From: Paraburkholderia sediminicola
Lineage (GTDB): Bacteria > Pseudomonadota > Gammaproteobacteria > Burkholderiales > Burkholderiaceae
Direction: 5' to 3'
DNA: 64,000 bases
NCBI RefSeq assembly: GCF_902859805.1
Contig: NZ_CADIKC010000015.1
Coordinates: 1-64,000 of the forward strand
In this document: one piece after another, positions 8,837 through 18,779 of the stretch
How positions within the stretch are numbered: position 1 is the first letter of the stretch
Layout of the letters: the number at the start of each line of letters is the position of its first letter
Made by a program: the position numbers and the translations under genes
The notes under the pieces: model-generated
The model's database searches: none
What the model saw: the letters and a program-made list of their open reading frames with translations, nothing else
What the model was told of the DNA's origin: nothing

Positions 8837-9817
8837 ATGGCAGTAGATCACCGCGCGAACGACGAACGCAGCAATCTGACGAGTTCCAATAAATTCGAGT
8901 TGTTGCTGTATCGGCTGGGTTCGGTCCCTGGCAGCGACGCGCATGAGCTTTACGGCATCAACGTCTTCAAGGTGCGCGAAATATCGACGATGCCGCCGGT
9001 GACGCCAATTGCGGGTTCTTCGCCGTTCGTGATGGGCGCGGTGGACATTCGCGGCCAGATTATTCCCGTGATCGACTTACCGCGCCTGATGGGCTGTGAG
9101 CCGACGCGCGGCCTGAACATTTTGCTCGTGACGGAATTCGCGCGTTCGACGCAGGCTTTTGCGGTCGAGGAAGTGGACGACATCGTGCGGCTTGAATGGA
9201 ATCAGGTGCTCTCCGCTGAAGGCGCGGCTGGCGGCAATCTGGTGACGAGCATTGCGCGTATCGACGGTAACACGGGCGATTCGCGGCTCGCCCAGGTGAT
9301 CGACGTAGAGCAGGTGTTGCGCGACGTGTTTCCGTCACAGCATCCGAGCGTCGACCCGACGTCTGTGGGTGAAGCGCTGGGCATCCGCCCTGGCGCGAAG
9401 ATTCTCGCCGCTGACGATTCCGGTTTTGCGCGCAAGCTGATCGAGCAGGCGTTGAGTGCGATTGGCGCGGACTACGTGATGACCAAGACTGGCGAAGAGG
9501 CATGGAATACGTTGCAGCAGGTCGCGCGAGAAGCGCAGGCTAACGGCACGCGGGTGAAGGACAGTATTGCGCTGGTGTTGACCGATCTCGAGATGCCGGA
9601 GATGGACGGGTTCATGTTGACCCGTCAGATCAAGGCTGATGAGCGGACTCGGGATATTCCGGTGATTATTCATTCGTCTTTGACTGGTGCGGCCAACGAG
9701 GCGCATGTGAAGAATGCCGGGGCGAATGGGTATGTGGCTAAGTTTGCAGCCGCTGAGCTGGCTAATGCTATTCGTAATGCGTTGGGGGCGCCTGCGGCGG
9801 AGGGGGTTGTTGTTTGA
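8837..9817 (+). CDS. cheV: Chemotaxis protein CheV (CheW domain plus receiver)
   Basis: 326 residues. The N-terminal CheW-like domain (about 20-165: ELYGINVFKVREI, GAVDIRGQIIPVIDL) couples receptors to CheA. The C-terminal receiver domain (about 185-320) has KILAADDSGFARK, the phospho-acceptor Asp in VLTDLEMPEMDG, the switch Ser/Thr region VIIHSSL and Lys in GYVAKF. The two domains together define CheV. The start at 8837 follows GGAGA; the longer frame to 8798 lacks a ribosome site. It is a lone chemotaxis gene with a sigma-28-like promoter 81 bases upstream. Confidence 0.95.
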   Translation: MAVDHRANDERSNLTSSNKFELLLYRLGSVPGSDAHELYGINVFKVREISTMPPVTPIAGSSPFVMGAVDIRGQIIPVIDLPRLMGCEPTRGLNILLVTEFARSTQAFAVEEVDDIVRLEWNQVLSAEGAAGGNLVTSIARIDGNTGDSRLAQVIDVEQVLRDVFPSQHPSVDPTSVGEALGIRPGAKILAADDSGFARKLIEQALSAIGADYVMTKTGEEAWNTLQQVAREAQANGTRVKDSIALVLTDLEMPEMDGFMLTRQIKADERTRDIPVIIHSSLTGAANEAHVKNAGANGYVAKFAAAELANAIRNALGAPAAEGVVV

Positions 9818-9869
9818 AAGTTTTAGGTTTTTTGCCTTCGCGGCGCTTATTGTCAGTGGTCCTGGGGCT

Positions 9870-10690
9870 TTGGGGTTTCCTTGTTCTGGGTTTGGTGCCT
9901 TTCCTTGCATTGGTAGTGGTCTATTAGCGTTGCCCCTGTGCGGGGCGGCACCTACTTTTCTTTGCTTGCCGCAAAGAAAAGTAGGCAAAAGAAAGCGGCT
10001 CAAACCGCTAATGCTAAGTGGGCACCGTGGTCCGCTGCGGGTAGTGGTGCATCTGGAATCTGGGTTCGTGCACCTACACACGCTTGTGACAAGGGCATCA
10101 TTCTTCCGGCGGCGCTGCGCGCGCCGACGAGTACTTCTTAAAACCACCTGCTACGTTTTGGCGCTCACGCCTCGCCATCGAATTGTGGCTCTCGATTGGA
10201 CTCTCATTACCGTCATCTTTGCGAGTCCTAGTGCGAGTGGAACGGCAGTTGCAATTGCCGCCGCGGCTGTGGCTGTGGCTGTGATTGCAACCGGGAATGA
10301 GGCGGCAGCACATCAACAAATCATTTGAGGTAGGGGTTCCCGCCGAAGTGTAGGGACGCGTCGCCGAGGCGAAGCCGACGGCCCCCACAAACCTCACCCG
10401 AAGCCCGTGGTTTCCCATGCAGACCCGTCCGCGACGCACCCAGTGCGGAGTGGGAGCTGATGAGTCCTTTGTCACTAACGCTGAATGTGCGAGAGCACGG
10501 ATTCCAGTCGCACCACTACCCGCAGCAGACCACGGTGCCCACTTAGCATTAGCGGTTTGAGCTGCTTTCTTTTGCCTACTTTTCTTTGCAGCCGGCAAAG
10601 AAAAGTAGGTGCCCCCCCGCACAGGGGGAACGCTAATAGACCACTAACAATGCAAGGAAAGGCACCAAACCCAGAACAAGGAAAGGCCAC
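9870..10690. repeat. Hairpin-ended dispersed repeat element, copy B
   Basis: This copy keeps both outer flanks: GGTGCCTTTCCTTG..GTCTATTAGCGTTGCC on the left is matched by the inverted ..GCTAATAGACCACTAAC..GGAAAGGCACC on the right, giving inverted arms of about 200 bases around a 400-base core. Each arm contains the hairpin CTACTTTTCTTTGC..GCAAAGAAAAGTAG (about 9951-9985 and 10576-10608). It is inverted relative to copy A and more complete at its ends. It fills most of the 1-kb gap between cheV and the next gene; no gene is supported inside it. Confidence 0.8.
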
Positions 10691-10826
10691 CACCGTAAGA
10701 ACACAAACAAACAAGCGCCGAACAGGCAAACAACCAAACCACCCCGCAGGGAAAAAAAGACCAATAAACCCCAAATTTCTATGTGACCATACCCAAACCC
10801 CAACCCGCACGGAGTGCAACAAAAAA

Positions 10827-11606
10827 ATGCTACCCCCTGACCCACTCCATCCCCTGCGCCCCTTCCTGAAAAACTTCGTGTGGGAACACGGCCACATCGG
10901 CACTCGCTACATCAACTGCGTCACCGGCGAAATCAGCTTCGATGACGGCAAAAAATCCCGCTTCGCAGCAGAAAAATACCTCTACGTCCCGCTCGACAAA
11001 GACGCCACCGACGACCCGCTAGTCACCGGCCCCGCAACCCAGGACGCCGCCCTCGCCCGCTTCCTCCGCGCCGCGCAACTTGGCAAACCCGAAGAAGCCG
11101 GCTCCGCCGCGGAAGTCCAACGCGCCGTTCACGATTGCCTCGATCTGGCAATCTTCAGCGCCTATCAGCACGACGCGCTGCAAGCAGTCGACCACTACAC
11201 GCAAGAAGCAATGTTCGACGACGAAATCCGTGCAGCGCTCGTCGACGATATTCGACGGGTCTACACGCCCATGCGTGAACAATTGGCGCTCTACGACTTC
11301 ACCGTGCTGCACGGTCTGCCCACGCCGCTTCTCTTCAGCGATTCACCCTTCATCGACTGGCGCGTGCGCGTCAAGCCGGCCATGCCGTTCGTCTCGCTGC
11401 CCCTCGGACCCTACGCATTGCTCGTCGGCACGCCTTCGGGAAGAACCAGTCGCGCCGCACCCGTCGCGTGGAAAACGGCCGTGTCGATGGGCGTGCTAAA
11501 AGATCACAATCGCCTGATGGCCGAGCGCGCCCGTCTGTGGATCGTGGCCACCAGCGACGATCAACTGATCGCCATACAAGATCGCTTCAAGAAAGACGAC
11601 ACATAA
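10827..11606 (+). CDS. DUF4238-like hypothetical protein
   Basis: 259 residues starting MLPPDPLHPLRPFLKNFVWE. The early FLKNF segment, a central helical part and the late LLFSDSPFIDW..LPLGPYALLVG recall the layout of DUF4238 proteins (initial xLKNF, later SDxP and PLxP motifs), but the match is by eye and the usual N-terminal His is not in place. No signal peptide or membrane segment. GGAG lies 12 bases before the ATG. It sits directly after repeat copy B, so the upstream frame back to 10485 is repeat sequence, not coding. Function unknown. Confidence 0.7.
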   Translation: MLPPDPLHPLRPFLKNFVWEHGHIGTRYINCVTGEISFDDGKKSRFAAEKYLYVPLDKDATDDPLVTGPATQDAALARFLRAAQLGKPEEAGSAAEVQRAVHDCLDLAIFSAYQHDALQAVDHYTQEAMFDDEIRAALVDDIRRVYTPMREQLALYDFTVLHGLPTPLLFSDSPFIDWRVRVKPAMPFVSLPLGPYALLVGTPSGRTSRAAPVAWKTAVSMGVLKDHNRLMAERARLWIVATSDDQLIAIQDRFKKDDT

Positions 11607-11629
11607 GCGGCCACGCGCCCCGCATATCT

Positions 11630-12739
11630 TCACGCCTCACGGTGTGAATGCGCTTCAAGCGCGAGCGAAAAGGCCAGATGGCCGATTTCGATGCCCATGG
11701 TGTTGATCATCCGCGGCGAATGAAACGTGCCTAACTGCGCACGTTGCTCAGGGCTGCCGATATCGAGCCGCGCGAGCAGTTCAGCAACGGTGGCATACAG
11801 CACGCCGATGTTGCCGTCCTCCACCTTCACCGCAATGCCGAGTGCACCGTTGGCGCCGAGCCGCTCAGTCTGCCGCGACGCACGCACGCCGATCGCGTAG
11901 CTGCCGTCCGCGCCGACCTTGCCGATCAACGCTCCATCGAACGCGCGCATCAAGGCGGTACAGAAACGTCCCTCGCCTGCCACCCACTCCGGATGCCCGG
12001 CCATCGCACGATAGATGCGTGCGAGCGCAACCGTGCGTGGCGAAATGGAAGAAGTACCGGACGAAGAAGCCGCAGAAGAAGCCGAAACCTCGTCCTCCGC
12101 GGCGGCGAGCTTCGCGAACAGTCGGGCGAGTCGGTCGAGGGGGAACGCCGGCGTCGGCAAGTTGCAACCGTCGATCGACCATTGCACCGCGTCGTCCGGC
12201 AAGTCGCATACCTCGGCGACGGTATGCTTCACGCGCACCTGCAACGGATGCTCCGGCAGTTCATAACCCCGTATCGCCGCGCCGATCGAACGCGCCCCGG
12301 CCAGCATGCCAGCGTGCTTGCCCGAGCAGTTGCTGCACACCGCATCCGGTTTGAAATCGCGCTTCAGCCAGTCGACATACACAGCGTCGGACAACGGGGG
12401 ATGGCCGCCGCAACGCAGATCGGCTTCGCTGACCTGCGCCTTGGCCAGCATCTGCCTCGTGCGTTCGATGTGACGCGGCTCGCTGCTATGCGAGGCGCAC
12501 ATGAGCGCGAGATCCGTTTCGTCGAAACCGAATCGCTCGAGCGCCCCCGTCTCGACTACCGCCAAAGCTTGTGCCGGTTTTGCCGCGGAGCGTGCCAGCG
12601 TGATACGCGATGGATCGCCGAATGAATACAGCAGCCGGCCGTCGGCCTGAACTACCGCGACATGAGCGATATGTGTGTTCTCGATTGCCTCACCACGATA
12701 AACAGTCGCTGCAATCCGCCCAGTTTCACGCAAGGTCAT
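11630..12739 (-). CDS. L-asparaginase, Rhizobium etli AnsA type
   Basis: 369 residues. Hydrolyses L-asparagine to aspartate and ammonia if the family assignment holds. Diagnostic motifs of this serine-peptidase-like asparaginase family are RSAAKPAQALA, ALMCASHSSEPRH, RCGGHPPLS and CSNCSGKHAGMLAGA with the conserved Cys/Ser/Lys residues. The start at 12739 follows AGGAGG, so the in-frame upstream 15 codons are excluded. It is convergent with the DUF4238-like gene (23-base gap). A Ser/Glu-rich low-complexity stretch (SASSAASSSGTSS, about residues 227-239) looks like an insertion in a surface loop. Confidence 0.9.
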   Translation of the reverse strand: MTLRETGRIAATVYRGEAIENTHIAHVAVVQADGRLLYSFGDPSRITLARSAAKPAQALAVVETGALERFGFDETDLALMCASHSSEPRHIERTRQMLAKAQVSEADLRCGGHPPLSDAVYVDWLKRDFKPDAVCSNCSGKHAGMLAGARSIGAAIRGYELPEHPLQVRVKHTVAEVCDLPDDAVQWSIDGCNLPTPAFPLDRLARLFAKLAAAEDEVSASSAASSSGTSSISPRTVALARIYRAMAGHPEWVAGEGRFCTALMRAFDGALIGKVGADGSYAIGVRASRQTERLGANGALGIAVKVEDGNIGVLYATVAELLARLDIGSPEQRAQLGTFHSPRMINTMGIEIGHLAFSLALEAHSHREA

Positions 12740-12887
12740 ATTCGTTCTCCTCCTGATCGCATCGGTCGTCGCGATCGTTATCAATCATGGTGACGCAAGC
12801 GATTCTACGTTCGTCTTTCGCGCAATCCAAATCTTCACCGGTCGGCTACGGCATGCAAGCAATTTGCACGACCCGGAGGACCCGTAC

Positions 12888-13808
12888 TTAAGCCGCTTCG
12901 TGAATATGCTCGACAAGATAGTCGATCAATGCCCTAACCTTCGGCGGCAAGAACCGGTTCGGCGGATACAGCAGCCATACCGACCCCACGTAAGCGCGCG
13001 CTTCGAGATTCCAGTCGGGCAGCACTTGCACGAGTTCGCCGCTGAGCAATGCATCCGTGGCGGCAAACTCGGGCAAGTTCGCGATGCCGAAATCCTGCTG
13101 CGCGGCTTCGAGCCGCGCGCCCGCATGGTTGGCGATGTAACGCCCTTTCACGTCGACAGTTTGCGTCTCCGTGCCACGGCGAAAACGCCAGCGGTTGTCG
13201 TCGGCGGTTTCACCGAGGTAGATGCAATCGTGCTTGAGGAGATCGCGCGGTTGCGTCGGCGTGCCGTGCTCACGCAAATAAGCCGGCGATGCACCCAGCA
13301 GCCAGCGCACGGCCCCCAGCCTGCGCCCCGCGAGCCCTTGCGGAGGATGCTCGGTCAGGCGGATTACCAGATCGACATCGTCGGCAAGCGGGTCGACGTC
13401 GTGATCGGTGAACAGCAGTTGCAGGTCGACTTCGTCATAGGCGCGCAGAAAACCGGGAATCAGTGGATGAATCACGGTCTTCGCGAACGCGGTGGGCGCG
13501 CTCACGCGGACTTTGCCTTGCGGCCGCGCCGCCAGTTGCCCGGCCGCATCCACCGCGCCCGATGCGGCGCTCACCATGTCGCGGCAGAAACGCGCCACCT
13601 GTGCACCGGATTCCGTGACTCGCACCGTGCGCGTGGACCGTTCAAGCAGGCGTGTCGCCAACGCGTCCTCGAGGCGTTTGATCTGACGGCTGACCGTAGA
13701 TGGCGTACTGCCGAGCTGACGTGCAGCGACCGAAAAATTGCCGGCATCGACGACGCGCGCGAAAACCGCCATGTCCGGCAGCAACGCAAAAAGATCCGTT
13801 GGGTTCAT
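12888..13808 (-). CDS. LysR-family transcriptional regulator
   Basis: 306 residues with the N-terminal HTH (MAVFARVVDAGNFSVAARQL, TPSTVSRQIKRLEDALATRLLERSTRTVRVT) and the periplasmic-binding-protein-like effector domain. It is divergent from a DMT-family exporter gene at 13933 with 124 bases between the two starts, and likely controls it. The start at 13808 is the first Met giving a family-typical N-terminus. Confidence 0.92.
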   Translation of the reverse strand: MNPTDLFALLPDMAVFARVVDAGNFSVAARQLGSTPSTVSRQIKRLEDALATRLLERSTRTVRVTESGAQVARFCRDMVSAASGAVDAAGQLAARPQGKVRVSAPTAFAKTVIHPLIPGFLRAYDEVDLQLLFTDHDVDPLADDVDLVIRLTEHPPQGLAGRRLGAVRWLLGASPAYLREHGTPTQPRDLLKHDCIYLGETADDNRWRFRRGTETQTVDVKGRYIANHAGARLEAAQQDFGIANLPEFAATDALLSGELVQVLPDWNLEARAYVGSVWLLYPPNRFLPPKVRALIDYLVEHIHEAA

Positions 13809-13932
13809 CGTCGGGCGCTCGTGGAGTTTGAGTCAATTAATGCATCTGGAACATAAATGCTATGCGCAGCGACCCGATTATCGCCCTACAAGCAAAGTTC
13901 GACAATACGCACTCATCTGTACGAGGTCCGCC

Positions 13933-14844
13933 ATGTCGAAACAAGAACGTCTGCTTCTGCTCTCCGATCTGATGCTGCTCGCGGTCGCCGTGGTGTGGGG
14001 CACCAGTTACGGCGTCGTCAAAAGCGCCCTGGTGTTCTATCCGGTTCTGGGTTTGCTCGCGATCCGCTTCGGCCTCACCTTCTTGATCCTGTCACCCAGC
14101 TTGCGTCATTTGCGCGCCGCCGATGCGCGCGCGCTGCGCGGCGTGCTGATCGCGGGGGCCTTGCTGCTCGGCATCTTTCTCTGCGAAACCTTCGGCATTC
14201 TGCTGACGCGCGCGGCCAATGCGGCGTTTCTGATCAGCCTGTGCGTGGTGCTGACGCCGCTCGTCGAATGGTGGCTGCTCAAACGCAAACCGACTCGCAT
14301 CGAATGGGCGGCGGTCGCGCTTTCGCTATTCGGCGCCTGGCTGCTGGCGGGGGATGGCGCGCTGAGTTTCAATCCCGGAGACGCGCTGATTCTGCTTGCC
14401 GCGTTCCTGCGCGCGCTGAACGTGTGCGTGACTAAATGTGTGATGCGCGACTCCGCATTGCCGCCTTTGTCAGTGACAGCAGTTCAGTCGGGCGTAGTGG
14501 CATTCGGCAGCGCGGCGGTGGCGGTGCTGTTTGTGCCGCAACAATGGCAGCCGGTGCCGTCGCTCGCGGGGCATGCCGCGTTCTGGGGATATATCGTCTA
14601 TCTGGTGATCGCGTGTACGTTGTTCGCCTTCTTTGCACAGAACTTCGCGATCAAACGCAGCAGCCCGACGCGCGTGTCGTTGCTGATGGGCAGCGAGCCC
14701 GCCTTCGGTGCGCTGTTCGCCTGCATCTGGTTAGGTGAACGGATTTCGACGGCGGCATGGATCGGCGGTGCGTTGATCGTGGCGGCATCGATTCTCGCGA
14801 CGGTGCGATGGAGTGCGTTGCGTGTGAGCGCGGCGGAGGCTTAG
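13933..14844 (+). CDS. EamA/DMT-family transporter
   Basis: 303 residues with ten hydrophobic helices arranged as two EamA repeats (about 15-150 and 160-295). Typical motifs are AVVWGTSYGVVKSAL in helix 1 and MGSEPAFGALFACIWLGERIS near the C-terminus. Inner-membrane drug/metabolite exporter of unknown substrate. The start at 13933 is chosen at MSKQERLLLLSD, beyond the LysR gene on the other strand; the longer frame overlaps that gene. Probable target of the divergent LysR regulator. Confidence 0.92.
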   Translation: MSKQERLLLLSDLMLLAVAVVWGTSYGVVKSALVFYPVLGLLAIRFGLTFLILSPSLRHLRAADARALRGVLIAGALLLGIFLCETFGILLTRAANAAFLISLCVVLTPLVEWWLLKRKPTRIEWAAVALSLFGAWLLAGDGALSFNPGDALILLAAFLRALNVCVTKCVMRDSALPPLSVTAVQSGVVAFGSAAVAVLFVPQQWQPVPSLAGHAAFWGYIVYLVIACTLFAFFAQNFAIKRSSPTRVSLLMGSEPAFGALFACIWLGERISTAAWIGGALIVAASILATVRWSALRVSAAEA

Positions 14845-14889
14845 AGAATTTCCGAAGCCCGCGCCGATCGCAGCACACGCATCCAACGA

Positions 14890-16137
14890 TTAGCGCGACG
14901 CGACCGTGCCCCGTTCGCTCACCACCTCGCCATGCTGCAAGACATACTCGAGGCGCTCGCCCTGCCCCGTCAACACGCCGATATCCTTGAGCGGATTGCC
15001 GTCGACCACCAGCACGTCGGCGATTGCTCCTGCCTTGATGACGCCGAGCTTGCCGCTGCGCTCGACGATATCGGCCGCAATCGTGGTGGCCGAACGCAAT
15101 GCCTCCAGATTGCCGAGCACCTCGGCGCGAATGCGCAATTCGTCGCTCTGGAATGTATGCATTTCGCCGAGCAGGTCCGAACCGAAGCCCATCGGCACAC
15201 CGGCGTTTGCATAGATCTGCAGCGAGTCGCGTCCCGCTTGCCGCACGGTTTCGACCTTGGCAATCGAATCGGCTGGCAAGCCGTAGTCGGCGCCGTGTTT
15301 GGCCAACGCGTCGTAGGTGACCAGCGTGGGCACGACGAATGCGCCGTGCTCGTGCATCAGTTTTGCGGCGGCCTCGTCGACCAGATTGCCGTGCTCGATC
15401 GTGCGCACGCCACAGCGAATCGCACGCGAAATCGCGCGACCTGTGTAGGCGTGCGCCATCACGTACGTGTTGGCTGCTTCCGCTTCGGCCACGATCGCGC
15501 GGATTTCGTCCTCGGAGTATTGCGTATTGCTGATCGGATCGGTCGGCGAAGCGACGCCGCCGGAGGCCATGATCTTGATCTGCGTAGCGCCCTTCTGAAT
15601 CTCTTCACGCACAGCAAGCCGCACTGCATCGACACCGTCGACCACTCGCGCAATCGCCCCGGCACGAAAGGCGCACGAACAGGGTTCGAGCACGTCGCCA
15701 CGCGGACGGAAATCGCCGTGACCGCCGGTTTGCGACAACGCCTTGCCCGACGGGAAAATACGCGGCCCCGGAATCAATCCGCTCTCCAGCGCCTGCGTCA
15801 AACCCCAATCCGCGCCGCCCGCATCACGCACCGTCGTAAAGCCGCGGCCGAGCATCGCCTTCAGAATCGGCAGTGCGCGAATCGCGGTGAGGATGTTCGG
15901 CTGCGTCGCATTCACACCGAGGTTGGCGCGCGAAGCCAATACGTGCACGTGACAATCGATCAGACCGGGCATCACCGTCTTGCCGCGTGCATCGATCACG
16001 CGCGCATTCGGCACATCGACAGGACGATCGGTGACTTCGACGATATGACCGTTTTCAATCACGACGTGATGATGTTCGAGCAACACACCCTGGACCAGAT
16101 CGAGTACGTTGCCGCCGCTGATTACCGTAATGCTCAT
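14890..16137 (-). CDS. Metal-dependent amidohydrolase
   Basis: 415 residues, TIM-barrel amidohydrolase. Metal ligands are visible: HxH in PGLIDCHVHV, the bridging Lys in IKIMASGG, His in YVMAHAYTG and in IRTIEHGNLV, and Asp in MGFGSDLLGE. The start MSITVISGGNVLD is the typical composite beta-sandwich domain. Members of this subgroup include dipeptidases and imidazolonepropionase-like enzymes; the exact substrate is unknown. Its stop side faces the DMT gene and its start is 62 bases after the MHS transporter gene, so the two probably form one transcript for uptake and hydrolysis of the same compound. Confidence 0.92.
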   Translation of the reverse strand: MSITVISGGNVLDLVQGVLLEHHHVVIENGHIVEVTDRPVDVPNARVIDARGKTVMPGLIDCHVHVLASRANLGVNATQPNILTAIRALPILKAMLGRGFTTVRDAGGADWGLTQALESGLIPGPRIFPSGKALSQTGGHGDFRPRGDVLEPCSCAFRAGAIARVVDGVDAVRLAVREEIQKGATQIKIMASGGVASPTDPISNTQYSEDEIRAIVAEAEAANTYVMAHAYTGRAISRAIRCGVRTIEHGNLVDEAAAKLMHEHGAFVVPTLVTYDALAKHGADYGLPADSIAKVETVRQAGRDSLQIYANAGVPMGFGSDLLGEMHTFQSDELRIRAEVLGNLEALRSATTIAADIVERSGKLGVIKAGAIADVLVVDGNPLKDIGVLTGQGERLEYVLQHGEVVSERGTVASR

Positions 16138-16199
16138 TGATATCTTCCTGACTGGATGAAGAATTCCGTCCGCCTTTTATTCGCCGGACGCGTTGCCGC

Positions 16200-17507
16200 T
16201 CAGGCGTGGCTACGGCGCGGATCGCGCACATAGAACGTGCCGACGAGGCTGATGGTCGCGGCAATCATCACGTAGATCGCGGGCGCCATATTGCTGCCCG
16301 TCGACGCAATCAGCCACGTGATGAAGAACGGTGCGAAGCCGCCGAAAATCGTCACCGCGAAGTTGTACGCAACGGAGAGGCCGGTCGATAACACTTTGGT
16401 CGGGAACAGCTCGGAGAACGCTGCCAGAATCGGACCGGTGTAGGTGGCGATCAGCAGGCCGAACACGCCCTGAAACACCATCAGCGAAACCAGGCCGGGC
16501 GCGCTGTTGATGTAAGCGAACATCGGCCATGCAAGCACCAGGATCAACGCCGCGGCGCCGGAGAGGAAGCGGCGGCGGCCGAAGCGGTCAGCAAGCTTGC
16601 CGACCACCGGAGAGAAACACATGATCATCAAGCCACCGAACATGCCGGCACGAAAGCCCATCGATTGCGGCAGATGCAGCGTGCGCACCGAATACGTCGG
16701 CATATAGAACAGCAGCACGTAGGTGCACACCGTCCACAAGATCACCATCGAAAAGCTCGCAAACGTCTCGCGCGGAAAGCGGCGGAACACTTCCGCGAGT
16801 GGCGAATCGCTTTTGGCCTCTTCCGTTACCGCGCTGAACGCCGGTGTTTCGTCCATACGGCTACGAATGAAATAGCCGACCGGTCCGATCAGAATGCCGA
16901 TCAGGAACGGCATTCTCCAGCCCCACGAATGCAGCGAATCTGCGCTCAGACTCGACGTTACAAAGGTGCCGACCCCGGCGCCCAGCAGCACGGCAAAGCC
17001 GATGCTCGATTGAATCCAGCTCGAATAAAATGCGCGCTTGCCCGCCGGCGCATATTCGGTAAGAAACGCAGTGGCGGTACCCATTTCGCCGCCGGCCGAA
17101 AAACCTTGCAGCAAGCGGGCGACTACGATCAGCACCGGTGCCCACAGACCGATCTGGTCGTAGGTAGGCGCGAGGCCGATGAGTGCAGTGCCGGCCGCCA
17201 TCAGCAGAATGGTCAACGAGAGCGCCGCTTTTCGTCCGACTTTATCCGCGTACACGCCGAGCACGATGCCGCCCACCGGTCGCATGAAAAAGCCCACACC
17301 AAACGTCGCAACGGCAAGCAGCAGCGAGGTCAGTTCATTGCCAGTCGGAAAGAACAGCTTGGCGATGATCACCGCGAAGAAACTATAGACGGTGAAGTCG
17401 AACCACTCGAGCCCATTGCCAAGCACAGTGGCAATAATCGCGCGGCGCCGCTGCTGCGCAAGTGAATCCACGGAAATTGCGACGTTGGATGAAAGCGTTC
17501 CTTGCAT
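16200..17507 (-). CDS. MFS transporter, metabolite:H+ symporter (MHS) family
   Basis: 435 residues with twelve predicted helices. MHS family marks are NGLEWFDFTVYSFFA at the start, GGIVLGVYADKVGRKAAL (the MFS signature loop) and ARLLQGFSAGGEMGTATAFL. Members import organic acids, betaine or similar solutes with protons. It precedes the amidohydrolase gene on the same strand, which suggests import of the amidohydrolase substrate. About 200 bases separate it from the LysR gene upstream. Confidence 0.93.
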   Translation of the reverse strand: MQGTLSSNVAISVDSLAQQRRRAIIATVLGNGLEWFDFTVYSFFAVIIAKLFFPTGNELTSLLLAVATFGVGFFMRPVGGIVLGVYADKVGRKAALSLTILLMAAGTALIGLAPTYDQIGLWAPVLIVVARLLQGFSAGGEMGTATAFLTEYAPAGKRAFYSSWIQSSIGFAVLLGAGVGTFVTSSLSADSLHSWGWRMPFLIGILIGPVGYFIRSRMDETPAFSAVTEEAKSDSPLAEVFRRFPRETFASFSMVILWTVCTYVLLFYMPTYSVRTLHLPQSMGFRAGMFGGLMIMCFSPVVGKLADRFGRRRFLSGAAALILVLAWPMFAYINSAPGLVSLMVFQGVFGLLIATYTGPILAAFSELFPTKVLSTGLSVAYNFAVTIFGGFAPFFITWLIASTGSNMAPAIYVMIAATISLVGTFYVRDPRRSHA

Positions 17508-17711
17508 GGTCTCTTTCCTTATCAGGCTGCTTGTGCCGCTATGGATGCGGCCGCTACGTGGCTACGAGTCCGGCGAGCGTCTGCAAGCAAGGCAGCGTGG
17601 CGGAATCCAGCGGCGCCTTTGCATGCATAAAGCCGATCGTAGAGAGACCTGATTTGTTTTCGAAACGAAAGATTCGCATGCACGCATGCGCGTGGCGCAT
17701 GCGAAAGGCAG

Positions 17712-18668
17712 TCAGGTTGCGGGCGTGTTGCTCGTCTCAGTGAGTGTTTGCCCGCCCGTTTGCCCGCTTGCCTGCGCCTCTGCCTGCTCGAAAAGCCAGC
17801 GCGTAAACAGGCGTGCCGCCTGGTTCTCCGCGCGGTCGTTCGGCGATACGACGTAGTAGCCGCCGCCGTGGCTCGCCGATGCTCGCGTGGCGCGCACCAG
17901 CAGCCCTTCGTTCAGACACGCGTCGATCATGTGACGCCAACCGAGCGCGACGCCCTGGCCGAGAATCGCCATCTGCACGAGTTGCGGATAATGATTGATA
18001 ACAACCGACGGCGGCGAGTCAGGCATCTGCACATTGTTGAGACGGAACCATTCGGGCCACGACATCCATTGACGCTGACCGTCTTCCTGCATCAGCAATG
18101 TTTCATGCGCGAGATCGGCTGGTTCCAGCACACGGCCGGCGAGATATCCGGGTGAACATACCGGGTACACGTCTTCGTCGAAAATGCGGCGTGCAGTGAA
18201 ATGCGGCTCGGCGTGCTGGCGGATGTAGTACAGGCCCACGTCGAATTCCGCGGGCGATAGCGATGCGAGCCCGTCGCGCACGATCATCCGGATCTTCACG
18301 TTCGGATGGGCGGCGCGAAACGCACCGAGGCGCGGCGTAAGCCACAACACCGCCACGCCCGACGAACACGCGATCGTCAACTCCAGATCGCCGTAGCGCT
18401 TCATCACGTCGAGCGTGGCTTCCGAGCAATTGGCGAGCAGCCACTGCACATGCTTGGCGTAGCGTTCGCCGGCGATCGTCAATCGTAGGGCGCGATGCTC
18501 GCGCACGAAGAGCGAGCGGCCGAGGAAGTCTTCGAGTTGCGCGATCTGGCGGCTGACCGCACTTTGCGTCAGATGCAGTTCTACGGCCGCTTTGGTGAAG
18601 CTGGCATGGCGCACAGCCGATTCGAACGCGATCAGGCATTGAAGCGGGGGTAAAGGAGCGATCCGCAT
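17712..18668 (-). CDS. LysR-family regulator, GcvA-like
   Basis: 318 residues. The N-terminus PLPPLQCLIAFESAVRHASFTKAAVELHLTQSAVSRQI is characteristic of the GcvA/AmpR-like branch, followed by the effector-binding domain (GVAVLWLTPRLGAFRAAHPNV). The last 25 residues are a Ser/Thr/Gly/Gln-rich tail (QASGQTGGQTLTETSNTPAT) beyond the usual end. It lies upstream of and on the same strand as the MHS transporter and amidohydrolase genes and may regulate them. Confidence 0.92.
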   Translation of the reverse strand: MRIAPLPPLQCLIAFESAVRHASFTKAAVELHLTQSAVSRQIAQLEDFLGRSLFVREHRALRLTIAGERYAKHVQWLLANCSEATLDVMKRYGDLELTIACSSGVAVLWLTPRLGAFRAAHPNVKIRMIVRDGLASLSPAEFDVGLYYIRQHAEPHFTARRIFDEDVYPVCSPGYLAGRVLEPADLAHETLLMQEDGQRQWMSWPEWFRLNNVQMPDSPPSVVINHYPQLVQMAILGQGVALGWRHMIDACLNEGLLVRATRASASHGGGYYVVSPNDRAENQAARLFTRWLFEQAEAQASGQTGGQTLTETSNTPAT

Positions 18669-18779
18669 GATGAAGGTGACCGAGTGAGGTTGCCACCATC
18701 ATAGCGGGTCGAAGAGCACGTCAAATCATGCCTGCGACGTCGCAGTGTGACTGCCGGATTTCAGCCGTCAGTGGTGCGA

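Noticed and set aside
9714..10328. 204-codon plus-strand ORF across repeat copy B
   Set aside because: Its sequence is repeat arms and hairpins, it starts inside cheV in another frame, and it has no ribosome site; treated as repeat.
10485..10826. Upstream extension of the DUF4238-like ORF
   Set aside because: It translates the right arm of repeat copy B and flanking low-complexity DNA; the ATG at 10827 begins the protein-like part.
12864..13856. 330-codon plus-strand ORF
   Set aside because: Antisense to a clear LysR gene; no ribosome site.
14932..16140. 402-codon plus-strand ORF
   Set aside because: Antisense to the well-supported amidohydrolase gene; His/Arg-rich composition typical of a GC-rich shadow frame.
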